From Symbiodinium natans (taxonomy: Eukaryota; Sar; Dinophyceae; Suessiales; Symbiodiniaceae), in the NCBI GenBank assembly GCA_905221605.1, contig CAJNDS010002116.1:547741-611740 (forward strand): a stretch of 64,000 bases of DNA. The letters run 5' to 3'. Of the stretch, positions 35,301-42,149 are shown one piece after another. The notes under the pieces are model-generated. The model had not been told where the DNA came from and searched no databases. It worked only from the letters and a program-made list of their open reading frames with translations. The number at the start of each line of letters is the position of its first letter. Position 1 is the first letter of the stretch. The translations under genes and the position numbers were made by a program.

Positions 35301-38300
35301 TTGGGTTGCCTAGCCCAAAGGGCTTGTGGCAGCTGATGCTCGTGATGCCCGCTTTGGGTTGCCTAGCCCAAAAGGCCTGTGGCAGTTGATTCTTGGTTTG
35401 GGCCCCAAAGGCCCATGGCAGCTGATCGTGCTAGCCCCAAAGGCCTGCGGCAGCTGATGCTCGTGATGCCCCACTTTGGGTTGCCTAGCCCAAAGGGCTT
35501 GTGGCAGCTGATGCTCGTGTTGCCCGCTCTGGGCTGCCTAGCTTGAAAAGGCCTGTGGCAGCTGATGCTCGTGATGCTTGGTTTTGGCTGCCTGGCCCCA
35601 CAGGCCTATGGCAGATGATAGGTAGCTTAAACCAAGCATCACAAGCATCAGCTGCCACAGGCCTTTGGAGCTAGGCAGCCCAAACCAAGCATCACAAGCA
35701 TCAGCTGAAACAGGCCTCTTGGGCCAGGCCGGCCAAATGGGGGCAGCCTTTGGTCTAAACCAAGCATCAAGCGTGGAGTAGGCAGCCCCAAGCGGGCATC
35801 ACGAGCATCAGTTGCCACGGGGCTAGGCAGCCCAAAGCGACACAGCAGCGGCGAGCATCAGGAGCATCAGCTGCGACTGTTTGCAGGAGGCGGGCATCAT
35901 GAGCATCAGCTGCGGGCCCTCTGACATCAGGCCCGCCCGCAGCCTACCCCACGGCCTGTGGCAGATGATGCCGATTTGATGCCCGGTTTGGGCTGCCTCC
36001 TAGGCCTAAAGGCCTGTTGCAGCTGATGCTCAGGATGCTGGGTTTGGGCCGCCTGACCCCGAACGCCTTTGGCAGCTGATGCCCATGATGCTCGGTTTGG
36101 GTTGCTGAACATCTATGATGCGGTTGGGCTGCCTAGCCTTACAGGGCCTGTTGTAACAGGATTGTGTGAAGTCTTCTTACGGCGCCTAAACCCCAAACCA
36201 TCCCAAACCCCAAGCCCCAAGCCCCAAGCCCCAAGCCCCAAGCCCCAACACCCCAAAACCCCAAAACCCCAAAACCTCTAAACCCCTAAACCCCTAAACC
36301 CCAAAACCCCTTGAGCTCTCTGCAGGTTCGAATTCGATGTTGACAAGATTAACTTCGGCACCGTGAGCTTCGGGTTCCTGAACTCGAGGATGCTGACGCT
36401 CACGAACACCTCGGAGGCGGGAGCCCTTTCTCCTGAAGGTTTTTTGTTTATTTATTATTTATTTTTTATTTCTTAAAAGGGCCTTTTGGGGGTGTTTTAA
36501 GGGTTTCTATAAGGGTTTCTAGGGTTCTTTAAGGTTGCGGGGGTTTGAGGGTGTTAGGGTTCATACGGACTTAGGGTTTAGGGTTGAGGGTTACGTCGAT
36601 TTCGGGCTCTGCGGCCTGGAAATGGGTTTCGGGGGTGAGCCTTGGGGGGCTTGTGCCAAGAGAACCCTCCGAACGGCAACGGAATTTGCGGAGCCGAGCG
36701 CGTGTTGCTTTGTTGCTCCCAGCCTTCCCGAAGTCCCCAAACCCGCAAGTCCTGGGCCGACATTCAGGCTAGGCGGGTTTAGGGCTTAGGGCTTAGGGCT
36801 TAGGGCTTAGGGTCTAGGGTTTAGGGTTCAGGGTTTAGGCTTTCTTGTTTCTTGCGTGCGGCTGTACTTAGTGGCCCTTGGGAGCGTAGAAGCAGCCTGA
36901 AGAAGGGGTGTAAGTGGCTAGAACCAGAATCACCCTACCGATAGCCTACAATAACAGTCCTAAACAGGGATTTACTTACAGTCCTTAATAGGGATTATAG
37001 TGGGGGGAGGGGGGGGGGTACTGTAATCCCTGTTAAGGACTGTTGGTTTAAGAAGGAACATCCCCAAGCCTTCCACAGCCGCCGGTGATCTCCAGGAGCA
37101 CTCCCTGAAATCCCCAGACCCCAACTCCCAAAGCCGTGGAACCCGACGATTCCATTGACCCGAAGCCCTCAACCCCAAAACAAACCCTGACAACGAGACC
37201 CTGCATCCCTGGAGCCGCCAACCCTTTGAATTCCAACCCTAAACCCTAAACCCTAAACCCTACACCCTAAACCCTAAACCCTAAACCCTAAACCCGAAAC
37301 CCGAAACCCCAAACCCCAAACCCTGAACCCTTGTGGGCTTTAGGCTTTAGGGCTTTCTGGGTTCTTCCCCTCGTCTCTGCGCTGCCGATGTCCTCAGGTG
37401 CCCTGCTACTACACGTTGATGGTGAAGGGAGATGAGGCCTCTGGGGTTTAGGGTGTCGAGGTTTGGGGTTTAGGTTTCAGGGTTTGGGGGTTTGGGGTTC
37501 AGGGGTTTGTGGCTTAGGTTTTCGGGGTTTTGGGGGGATAGGGGGCCTTGAGCTTCGTGGAGGTGTTGAGGGGTTGCAGAGTCAGAGAGGGGGCGCGGGG
37601 AGGTGAAGCTTCGGGATACTCGCCCGAAGTTCAGCGTTTAGGCTTCAGGGTTTACCCTCAGCGCTATCCCTAAACCCTAAATGCTAAGCCCTAAACCCTA
37701 AACCCCAAGCCCTAAACCTGAAACCCTAAACCCAAAACCCTATCCCCGAAACCCGAAATGTCGGGTAGTTCATGGGGCCGCGGGGCCAGGGTGTAGGGGG
37801 TGGTTGTCTCAAGCCCAAAGCCATAGCATCCTCAGGCGTCTGTGTGCAGTGGGGTTTGGGGTTTCGGGTTTTCCTGTTTTCGGGTTTTCGGGTTTTCGGG
37901 CTTTCGGGTTTAGGAGTTTAGGGGTTTAGGGGTTTAGGTGTTTAGGGGTTGGGGGTTTCGGGGCTTACATCTAGGGCACCCGAAAGTGTAGGAAGGGAAC
38001 CTCAACACCTCCCATCCTCAAGTCAAACTATAGATATGAGTCACAATCCTGTGGATCTACAAGAATGCGTATACCATGGTAGATGCACCTCAAGTTCCCC
38101 AAACCCTAAACACCCAAGGCCATTTTCAATTTCTGTAGATGGTGACTTACTACGTACGTTCCTCCACAGCAGCATCGTTCAGGGCTTTAACGGCCGAGGT
38201 TCGGGGAACTGAGGGGGGGGGGGGGCGAATTTAGGGTTGAGGGCTTCATCAGCTTTAGGGGCGACTGTCTAAATTCAACTGCTGCAATGAATCCCCTTAA

Positions 38301-38787
38301 AAGGACCGCCCTCATCCAAAGTGGGAGCAAACCTCCATGTTGTGTTTTTTAGGGCTTCCTATGCTTCTTGAGTCTACATTAAGCTTTAAATTTCGTAACC
38401 CTCCCCAAAGTTCTCCCCGAAAATTGAAGCTGCGGGCCAAGGCCCCACCCAGCAACGAGTTCGAGATCATCCCGTCTCGCGGCACCTTGCTGCCGAACTG
38501 TGCACAGCGAATTCAGGCCACGGCTTTGGGTTTAGGGTTTAGGGTTTCGGGTTTCGGGTTTCGGCTCTAGGGTTTAGGGTTTAGGGTTTGGGGTTTCGGC
38601 TTTCGGGTTTAGGGTTTAGGGTTTGGGGTTTAGGGTTTAGGGTTTGGGGTTTAGGGTTTGGGGTTTAGGGTTTAGGGCATATCCGGAGGCCCAGCTTGCA
38701 GAAGATATACATCAGCTTCCCCGTTATTTCGTTCCCGCGTCTGTTTTTTCTACCATGAATTGCCAACTAGGATCTCCAGCTTGGGCC

Positions 38788-38827
<40 letters not shown>

Positions 38828-40259
38828 CCCCTTTCCGTAAGCCCCAAAAGCCCCGGCAAACCTAAGCCTTAAACCCGAAAGCCCTAAACCTTGAACGTTT
38901 TAGGGTTTCATGGTTTCGGAGTTTTAGGGTTCAGTGCCTTCGGGGTTTAGGCATAGACCTTGAACCCCGGCAGCAGGTAGATTTCATCAGCAGCACGGAA
39001 AAGAAGTACGACACCAGGCCGTGCGCACGTGGAACGCTGCAGGGGCAGCTGTAGCGATCGAGGGTCTAGGCTTGTGGGCGTAGTCGGTAGGGTCTATGGG
39101 TTAGGGTGTAAGGGTTGCCCTAAACCCTAAACCCTAAACCCCAAACCCTAAACCCTAAGCCCTAAGCCCCTAAACCCTAAACCCTAAACCCTAAACCCTA
39201 AACCCTAAACCCTAAACCCTAAACCCTAAACCCTAAACCCTAAACCCTAAACCCTAAAAAGGGGTTTGGGAGACTCAGTCTCGTGTCTTGACCGTTGGGA
39301 GTTCGGCTCAAGGGGGATGACATGGGTAAGAAATGTTTGGGTCTTCTGAAACTCTGGGCAGACGGTTTTAGGGTTTAGGGTTTCGGGTTTCGGGTTTGGG
39401 GTTTAGGGTTTAGGGTTAGTGAAGGCTGCGTCCATCATGCAATGCACTGGATAAGGATCAGGGGCCCTAAGCCCCAAACCCTAAACCCCCTAAACAAACC
39501 CTAAACCCTGAACTCTAAGCCGTCTAGGGTTCAAGGCAGTTAAGGGGTCTCAGGGTTGCGCATTCCCAGTGCGCCGCAGGATGATAGACACGGGACAGAA
39601 GAAAGTGGCAAAGGGGGAGATGGGACAAAGCCTTATTGCAACACCCCCAAATACCATGATACTTGTCATGTTGGAGAGTCCCTAAAGCCTGTTTGCGCAC
39701 CCCCCCCCCCCCACACAATATGAGAAGATGGGATATTGATATGGATGATTGCGTGCTTTAGAGCCGGTTGCAAGAGCAGCCCTATCCCCTGGTGTAGGGC
39801 CTAGGGTTACACCCGCAAGCCTGGCCAGGCTCTCCGTCGATCTGGAGGGCGTTGGGAAGGACCGACCTCGACTTGAGCTGCTTGGGGTTTGGGGCTTGGG
39901 GCTTGGGGATTAGGGCTAGGGTTTAGGGTTTAGGGCTTAGGGTTTAGGGGTTAGGGTTTAGGGTTTAGGGTTTAGGGTGTGCGGGGGTTGGGGTTTGGGG
40001 TTTAGGGGTAGTTGCATGTAGGGGTCTTGCGGTACCCTAGATCTTGTTGTAGCCAGTTATGGCGAGAGCTTCTCTATTTTTTCGAAGTGAGTCTTCATGT
40101 CCAATGGATTCTGTTTCTAAGGTGCCCTCGCCCTACACCCTGTTTGTCTGGCCCTAAGCCCTCAAACCCTGAACCCCGAGCCCTACGCAAGCCCAGTCGC
40201 GCGACAAAACGCAGGAACTCCTTTCCATTCCCATCTTCGCCCAGTGCGCCGTGCCAACA
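12482..40259 (+). CDS. HYDIN: HYDIN (ASH/MSP-domain ciliary central-pair protein), N-terminal part, spliced and incomplete
   Basis: HYDIN is a very large axonemal protein (about 5000 residues in vertebrates) built from repeated ASH/MSP immunoglobulin-like domains, located at the C2 projection of the central pair. Here about 30 short exons, in order and in phase, follow roughly the first 700 residues of the family: TPSQLLL, VHPPVIAFVEFEGLQTYE, TTVTLRNMDNVARRVK, SPYFEPEP, ALLDFPDA, RTVLVRNVGDRASK, TIRNDSDVPIDF, DPMLFRDAIFKIEPLNG, VGNVFVESAHRYE, VDKINFGTVSFGF, VDFISSTEKKYD, LSVDLEGVGK, ELLSIPIFAQCAVP. Exon coordinates are in the five cluster entries. Donors are mainly GC. Introns hold telomere-type arrays, two HNH ORFs and a large satellite. 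The coding sequence stops after about 40259 with no continuation found. It may be a truncated gene, a pseudogene, an assembly join, or a gene whose next exons lie beyond the window. Confidence 0.92.
13196..13320. repeat. CCCTAAA array (pure heptamers)
   Basis: About 11 perfect CCCTAAA units at 13243-13318, preceded by CCCTACA variants, in the HYDIN intron before exon 13588. Confidence 0.9.
13678..13945. repeat. TTTAGGG then CCCTAAA arrays in one intron
   Basis: G-rich units at 13678-13752 follow the donor of exon 13588-13620. C-rich words at 13856-13945 precede the acceptor of exon 13983. Confidence 0.85.
14374..14560. repeat. 10-bp telomere-derived tandem array (ACTACCCTRA)
   Basis: About 16 copies of a 10-bp unit, ACTACCCTGA or ACTACCCTAA, downstream of exon 14276-14335. 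The unit looks like CCCTAAA with a 3-bp insertion that then expanded. Confidence 0.88.
14894..16715 (+). CDS. HYDIN: HYDIN exon cluster 2, end of first ASH and start of second
   Basis: Exons 14894-14946 (VAPGMEVSYVVRFKPDA), 15115-15142 (LDYSYDLKV), 15363-15385 (23-nt microexon, VTEREEF), 15781-about 15850 (VPVRASGGSALLDFPDA), 16255-16293 (VVDFGDECMVGHK) and 16639-16715 (CERTVLVRNVGDRASKLLC). Joining 15142|GT to 15363 and 15385|GC to 15781 gives DLKVVTEREEFSVPVRAS, the expected family order. The exact 3' end of exon 15781 is unresolved. Exon 16639-16715 ends with a canonical GT donor that opens the HNH-bearing intron. Confidence 0.87.
15675..15970. repeat. Telomere-type arrays flanking HYDIN exon 15781
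   Basis: C-rich words at 15675-15775 run up to the acceptor at 15780. TTTAGGG words at 15856-15970 start just after the exon. Confidence 0.87.
16897..18066 (+). CDS. HNH homing-endonuclease-like protein, tandem NUMOD4-HNH modules (copy 2)
   Basis: Intact single-exon ORF of 389 codons from ATG 16897, open upstream to 16798 without another clear ATG. It is paralogous to the ORF at 4010-5200 along its whole length. Module 1: GWQVSSHGRVRS, VHRLVAAAFLG, QVNHLDLNPSNNCVANLQYA. Middle: KQASKLLGVRHEAISKCCHG and WYEFR. Module 2: NLSVSNHGRVAQ, VHRLVAATFLG, EVNHKDADPGNNHVQNLEY, IVAASAHTGVHSATVSRICRG and GEEWRPVVLEG. Both HNH cores keep the His, Asn and NL positions of the family. It lies inside HYDIN intron 16716-20214. 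The flanking intron sequence does not obviously match that around copy 1. Confidence 0.85.
   Translation: MRCIGHFFRRPWPLHLDLLQVRGTSSGWQVSSHGRVRSCVGRVSFGTMHASGYRRVRISGQPIYVHRLVAAAFLGPLPHPNCWQVNHLDLNPSNNCVANLQYATPAENQVHAWATNPSRQASAGKAVLWRSCGEESWTFCSSHKQASKLLGVRHEAISKCCHGLQRKSQGNGTWYEFRPPPADQSLLLGEVWQSARYPGDHGRIENLSVSNHGRVAQDRRHFTGASYGTRLSTGYHVVIRAGRTLMVHRLVAATFLGDPASPDHEVNHKDADPGNNHVQNLEYVTRSENMKHSWQLRPKALRKSPNCKAVQARLIAEDSPEAPWLDFDSIVAASAHTGVHSATVSRICRGLQGSASWEFRFSVEEQLPGEEWRPVVLEGARRPAHRRAR
18067..18674. other. Spacer between HNH copies 2 and 3
   Basis: I see no recognisable coding sequence or telomere-type array here. It holds short open frames without family signal. Confidence 0.45.
18675..19879 (+). 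pseudogene. HNH homing-endonuclease-like ORF with one-base frameshift (copy 3)
   Basis: Starts at ATG 18675. Module 1 is intact: DWKVSSCGRV, VHRLVAAAFLG, QVNHVDCDPANNQVRNLQY. The middle segment EAARLLGVPQGAVSSCCRG and second NUMOD4-like NLVVSNHGRVAQ follow. Inside the second HNH core the frame is lost near 19567: after NNHIQ the paralogues read AAAATCTGGAG, but here one A is missing, so translation leaves frame. The rest (NLEYVTPAENMRHAYAQ to GEEWRPVVLQG) continues in another frame to TGA 19877-19879. This is either a recent pseudogenisation or a sequencing error in an A-run. Module 1 could still be made as a single-module protein. Confidence 0.82.
20215..24758 (+). CDS. HYDIN: HYDIN exon cluster 3, second ASH domain and linker
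   Basis: Exons 20215-20260 (IEVPDGFLEEGAACQ), 20491-20549 (VSIFFTPPRAESYECDL), about 21610/21636-21709 (DTYVGLESQGVVTIRNDS), 21964-about 22010 (WRLFASTMEEAQ), 22347-22403 (KRFLSEKAPISEELPDVCE), 22771-22806 (QANLSEDTCRDE), 22998-23057 (DEESDSGSDGERRRLRTER), 23424-23465 (VTKLLGRKYATRRQ), 23643-about 23690 (DSIMKAVEEDIW), 23888-23952 (LEDPMLFRDAIFKIEPLNG) and 24716-24758 (PHTQVTCACCFCPK). The stretch 22347-23690 is a charged linker, as in HYDIN. An exon between 20549 and 21610 is missing from my reading. Confidence 0.85.
20550..21609. other. HYDIN intron region with an unplaced exon candidate
   Basis: Telomere-type words are sparse. A stretch near 20780-20815 (ASVFGVDVSP) resembles the GAAVDVN segment expected here but has no clean splice borders. 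The rest is unassigned. Confidence 0.35.
22505..22590. repeat. Degenerate TTTAGGG-like array
   Basis: GGGTTCAAGGGTTTAAAGGG-type units in the intron between exons 22347-22403 and 22771-22806. Confidence 0.75.
23068..23170. repeat. CCCTAAA array
   Basis: About 11 units with CCCTAAG variants, directly after the GC donor of exon 22998-23057. Confidence 0.85.
23736..24325. repeat. CCCTAAA, GGGTTT-type and CCCTAAA arrays around exon 23888
   Basis: C-rich 23736-23830 precedes exon 23888-23952. G-rich 23976-24075 follows it. A near-perfect CCCTAAA run of about 15 units occupies 24220-24324. Confidence 0.88.
24548..24675. repeat. CCCTAAA array (near-perfect)
   Basis: About 17 tandem CCCTAAA units ending 40 bp before HYDIN exon 24716-24758. 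Confidence 0.92.
24840..25560. other. Intronic island without telomere-type repeats
   Basis: A 700-bp stretch in a HYDIN intron with balanced composition and open frames of 77-169 codons on both strands (antisense 24971-25480 is the longest). None shows a motif I recognise. It could be a decayed insertion or chance open frames. Confidence 0.35.
25668..25805. repeat. 9-bp tandem array (AAGCCCCTG / AAGCCCCTA)
   Basis: About 13 copies of a 9-bp unit immediately upstream of the acceptor of exon 25819. It looks like another local derivative of the CCCTAAA word. A G-rich TTTAGGG stretch (25888-25970) follows the exon. Confidence 0.87.
25819..29313 (+). CDS. HYDIN: HYDIN exon cluster 4, third ASH domain
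   Basis: Exons 25819-25870 (KGLGIGPKATFSYDELD), 26604-26642 (VGNVFVESAHRYE), 26905-26978 (VQLLNQGDIEVDFRLVHRE), 27223-27262 (FKFTPDHGTIAAG), 27606-27647 (VGGQCEIVVDFKPK), 28227-28247 (ELGQFHE, 21 nt), 28639-28660 (VFEWALQ, 22 nt) and 29268-29313 (EAVTLAFRGTSVRP). Phase is kept at every junction. Donors after these exons are GC, GC, GC, GT, GA, GA, GC and GT. The last exon joins 36326 across the satellite intron to read RPKFEFDVDKINFG. Confidence 0.88.
26794..26868. repeat. AT microsatellite
   Basis: (TA)n and ATATAG runs in the intron before HYDIN exon 26905. Confidence 0.85.
26994..27360. repeat. TTTAGGG arrays flanking exon 27223
   Basis: Eight near-perfect TTTAGGG units at 26994-27048 follow the donor of exon 26905-26978. 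A second run at 27275-27360 follows the donor of exon 27223-27262. Confidence 0.88.
27658..28420. repeat. TTTAGGG and CCCTAAA/CCCTAAG arrays around microexon 28227
   Basis: G-rich 27658-27690 and 27958-28020 lie between exons 27606 and 28227. C-rich 28285-28418 follows the microexon and includes about 13 CCCTAAG units, a one-base variant expanded as a block. Confidence 0.87.
29034..29500. repeat. CCCTAAA array and 10-bp ACACCCCTAA array
   Basis: About 24 near-perfect CCCTAAA units at 29034-29207 precede exon 29268-29313. After the exon, about 12 copies of a 10-bp unit ACACCCCTAA occupy 29333-29480. Confidence 0.9.
29690..35635. repeat. 53-bp satellite array in a HYDIN intron (direct part)
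   Basis: Tandem monomers of about 53 bp alternate between an A type (contains GATGCTCGTGACGCCCGCTT) and a B type (contains GATGCTCATGATGCTTGGTT), giving A/B dimers of 103-106 bp that are very regular from 29690 to about 31100. The monomer carries GGCAGCTGATGCTC and GGGTTGCCTAGCCC or GGGCTGCCTGGCCCC. A 1432-bp block is duplicated: 31385-32816 matches 32817-about 34248, with the same internal deletions and triplicated GCTCGCTCATGATG junctions. The array ends irregularly. It lies wholly in HYDIN intron 29314-36325. Long open frames exist on both strands only because the monomer lacks stops in some frames; I do not call them genes. Confidence 0.95.
31385..34248. repeat. Higher-order tandem duplication, about 1.43 kb, within the satellite
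   Basis: Diagnostic irregularities recur with an offset of 1429-1432 bp: the truncated CCCGTGGCAGCTGATG unit (31460 and 32892), the short CAAAAGCCCAGAAGG unit (31551 and 32983), the TTGCTGCCTAGCCCCC unit (32069 and 33501) and three GCTCGCTCATGATG junctions (32233 and 33662 onward). A third copy begins at about 34249 and diverges at once. The few differences (for example one 3-bp loss) indicate a recent event. Confidence 0.88.
35636..35935. repeat. Inverted segment of the 53-bp satellite
   Basis: Here the monomers read in reverse complement (AAACCAAGCATCACAAGCATC, CAGCTGCCACAGGCC, AGGCAGCCC), and the copies are more diverged. Orientation returns to direct at about 35945-36140. The arrangement could fold into a large hairpin with the direct array. 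Confidence 0.9.
35936..36145. repeat. Diverged direct copies of the 53-bp satellite
   Basis: Degenerate monomers (GGCAGATGATGCC, GCAGCTGATGCTCAGGATG, TTGGCAGCTGATGCC) at the right edge of the array, 180 bp before HYDIN exon 36326. Confidence 0.8.
36186..37330. repeat. Telomere-type arrays around exon 36326
   Basis: C-rich AAGCCCC/AAACCCC words at 36186-36310 precede exon 36326-36416. G-rich words at 36480-36595 and 36776-36838 follow the donor, and a CCCTAAA run at 37226-37330 precedes exon 37398. Confidence 0.85.
36326..40259 (+). CDS. HYDIN: HYDIN exon cluster 5, fourth ASH domain
   Basis: Exons 36326-36416 (FEFDVDKINFGTVSFGFLN), 37398-37436 (VPCYYTLMVKGDE), 38442-38516 (APPSNEFEIIPSRGTLLPN), 38977-39017 (VDFISSTEKKYDT), 39829-39859 (LSVDLEGVGK, 31 nt) and 40215-about 40259 (ELLSIPIFAQCAVPT). 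FGTVSFGF and VDLEGVGK are the strongest HYDIN landmarks in the window. Junction 39859|GA to AG|40215 reads AAG|GA on both sides. This is the last HYDIN exon I can find. Confidence 0.88.
36940..37042. repeat. Short inverted repeat around a G-run
   Basis: AACAGTCCTTAA-like words on the left (ACAGTCCTAAACAGGGATT, ACAGTCCTTAATAGGGATTA) face TAATCCCTGTTAAGGACTGT at 37024-37043, with a poly-G run between. A hairpin is possible. Confidence 0.6.
37440..38680. repeat. TTTAGGG and CCCTAAA arrays around exon 38442
   Basis: G-rich 37440-37510, C-rich 37664-37760 and G-rich 37850-37960 lie before exon 38442. A long TTTAGGG/TTTCGGG run at 38521-38675 starts 5 bp after its GC donor. Confidence 0.87.
38792..38832. 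repeat. Poly-C tract
   Basis: Almost uninterrupted C run of about 35 bases in a HYDIN intron. Its length is unreliable in any assembly. Confidence 0.9.
39117..40015. repeat. CCCTAAA and TTTAGGG arrays around exon 39829
   Basis: A CCCTAAA run of about 19 units at 39117-39257, G-rich 39365-39416 and C-rich 39470-39515 precede exon 39829-39859. G-rich 39885-40015 follows its GA donor. Confidence 0.88.
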
Positions 40260-40374
40260 GCATGGGACCCGGTTTGGGAGGGGGGGGGGGTGGGCGGCGT
40301 GAAGACGGCAGGTGCCGGCTTCCATTGAAGTTGGACGGAGGGCCTATTTTTTTGGTACTTTTTTTTTTTTTTTG

Positions 40375-40530
40375 GTGGTCTCCTGGTCCCGTGGTCCCCT
40401 GGTCTGCTGGTCTCCTGGTCTCCTGGTCCCCTGGTCTCCTGGTCTGCTGGTCCCCTGGTCGGCTGGTTTCCCGGTCTGCTGGTCTCGTGGTCTGCTGGTC
40501 CTGTGCTTTTTCGGCCCGCGGTCTCTCGGT
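40375..40530. repeat. CTGGTCNC octamer-like tandem repeat
   Basis: About 17 degenerate units of CTGGTCYC / CTGGTCTG. A related run occurs at 53036-53110. Confidence 0.85.
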
Positions 40531-40599
40531 CCTCTGGCGCCCTTTCACGGGTCCTCCTGGGCCTCTGAGCCTCCTGACCCTATAGTACGTAAAGTAAAT

Positions 40600-41235
40600 T
40601 TTGCAAAGATAAACACATGTATACAGTATAATATGATATTAACATATTAATAGTAATATATTAATATACATTAATACATATATACATACATATATATATA
40701 TATATATATGTTAATACATGAATATATGAATATATGAATATATGAATATATGAATATATGAATATATGAATATATGAATATATGAATATATGAATATATG
40801 AATATATGAATATATGAATATATGAATATATGAATATATGAATATATGAATATATGAATATATGAATATATGAATATATTAAAAATTACATGAAACACAT
40901 TAAATAATTAAATATATTATTATAGTAATATTTTATATATTCATATATATTTGCATATTTTAATATATTTATGTACATATATATATATATAGTCTTTTTG
41001 TTGTATTTCTCATAGACATTATATATATATATATACATATTTATATATTTCCATATATTTCTATATATCTATACATATATACATACATATACATATATAT
41101 ATTTATGTATATATATGTATATTTATATTTATATTTATATTTATTTATATATGATGTATATTATATAGTCTATCTAGTATATATATATATATATATACAC
41201 ATACATATATATATATAGATACCATACACACAACA
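40600..41235. repeat. AT-rich island with ATATATGA octamer array
   Basis: Core of about 20 perfect 8-bp units (ATATATGA) at 40710-40878, flanked by (TA)n and TATATT variants. Confidence 0.92.
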
Positions 41236-41329
41236 TATTGAAGCGCAACCAACACCAAAAAAAAGGACAAACAAAACGCTCAGAAGCGCAAAACAAAGCT
41301 AAAACCCAAAAAGTGCCAAGAGCGCCAAA

Positions 41330-41430
41330 AGGCTTCAAAAAGCGCAAAAAGCGCAAAAGGCGCAGAAAGCGCAGAAAGCGCAAAAAACGCAAAAAGCGCA
41401 AAAAGCGCAAAAAGCGCAAATGCCCTGAAA
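41330..41430. repeat. 9-bp tandem repeat (GCGCAAAAA)
   Basis: About 10 degenerate copies of GCGCAAAAA / GCGCAGAAA. The apparent Lys/Arg-rich open frame is a by-product. Confidence 0.85.
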
Positions 41431-41617
41431 AGCATAGCGTGCAGAGCGCATTTTCAGACCATTGTCAAAGGAACAAAACTCTCGCAAATTTTTTCGCAGG
41501 AGTTTCTGATATTCTGTGTGCCCCATGCCAACCTTGCCCATGAATGCCCTAGCCACGCTGTGTTTTCCATTTGTTTTCCAGTACAAAATGCCGTTCTGCA
41601 GCTGATGTTTTTGCAGG

Positions 41618-42105
41618 CAAAGGCCCAGAGTCCGTACTGCAGCTTCAGACTTTTGGGTTCAGGCCGGGAAGCCAAGGCCCACAGTCCGTACTGCAGCTTA
41701 AGACTTTTGGGTTCAGGCCGTGAAGCAAAGGCCCAAAGTCCGTACTGCAGCTTAAGACTTTTGGGGTCAGGCCGGGAACCAAGGCCCAGAGTCCGTACTG
41801 CAGCTTAAGACTTTTGGGTTCAGGCCGGGAAGCAAAGGCCCAGAGTCCGTACTGCAGCTTAAGACTTTTGGGTTCAGGCCGGGAAGCAAAGGCCCAGAGT
41901 CCGTACTGCAGCTTAAGACTTTTGGGTTCAGGCCGGGAAGCAAAGGCCCAGAGTCCGTACTGCAGCTTAAGACTTTGGGGTTCAAGCCGGGAAGCAAAGG
42001 CCCAGAGTCCGTACTGCAGCTTAAGACTTTGGGGTTCAGGCCGGGAAGCAAAGGCCCAGAGTCCGTACTGCAGCTTAAGACTTTTGGGTTCAGGCCGCGA
42101 AAAAT
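41618..42105. repeat. 54-bp minisatellite, nine copies
   Basis: The unit begins AGAGTCCGTACTGCAGCTTA and includes AAGACTTTTGGGTTCAGGCC. The TCCGTA word recurs at 41631, 41685 and 41739, giving a 54-bp period. Because 54 is a multiple of three and the unit lacks stops in several frames, long frames exist on both strands (for example antisense 41645-42151). There is no splice or family support for a gene. Confidence 0.9.
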
Positions 42106-42149
42106 TGCCCAGAGCCGCGCGTTTTTTTTGCTGCAAGGAATAAACATAC

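Noticed and set aside
29686-35389. Series of 60-200 codon open frames on both strands in the satellite
   Set aside because: They repeat with the 53/106-bp period, occur in several frames and on both strands at once, and lie inside an intron with good splice ends. They are by-products of a stop-poor monomer.
29690-36145. CRISPR-like array
   Set aside because: Monomers are contiguous without unique spacers, and the context is eukaryotic introns.
1228-39257. True chromosome end or internal fusion scar
   Set aside because: Arrays are short, occur in both orientations more than 40 times, and lie between in-phase exons. They are intronic repeats and not a telomere.
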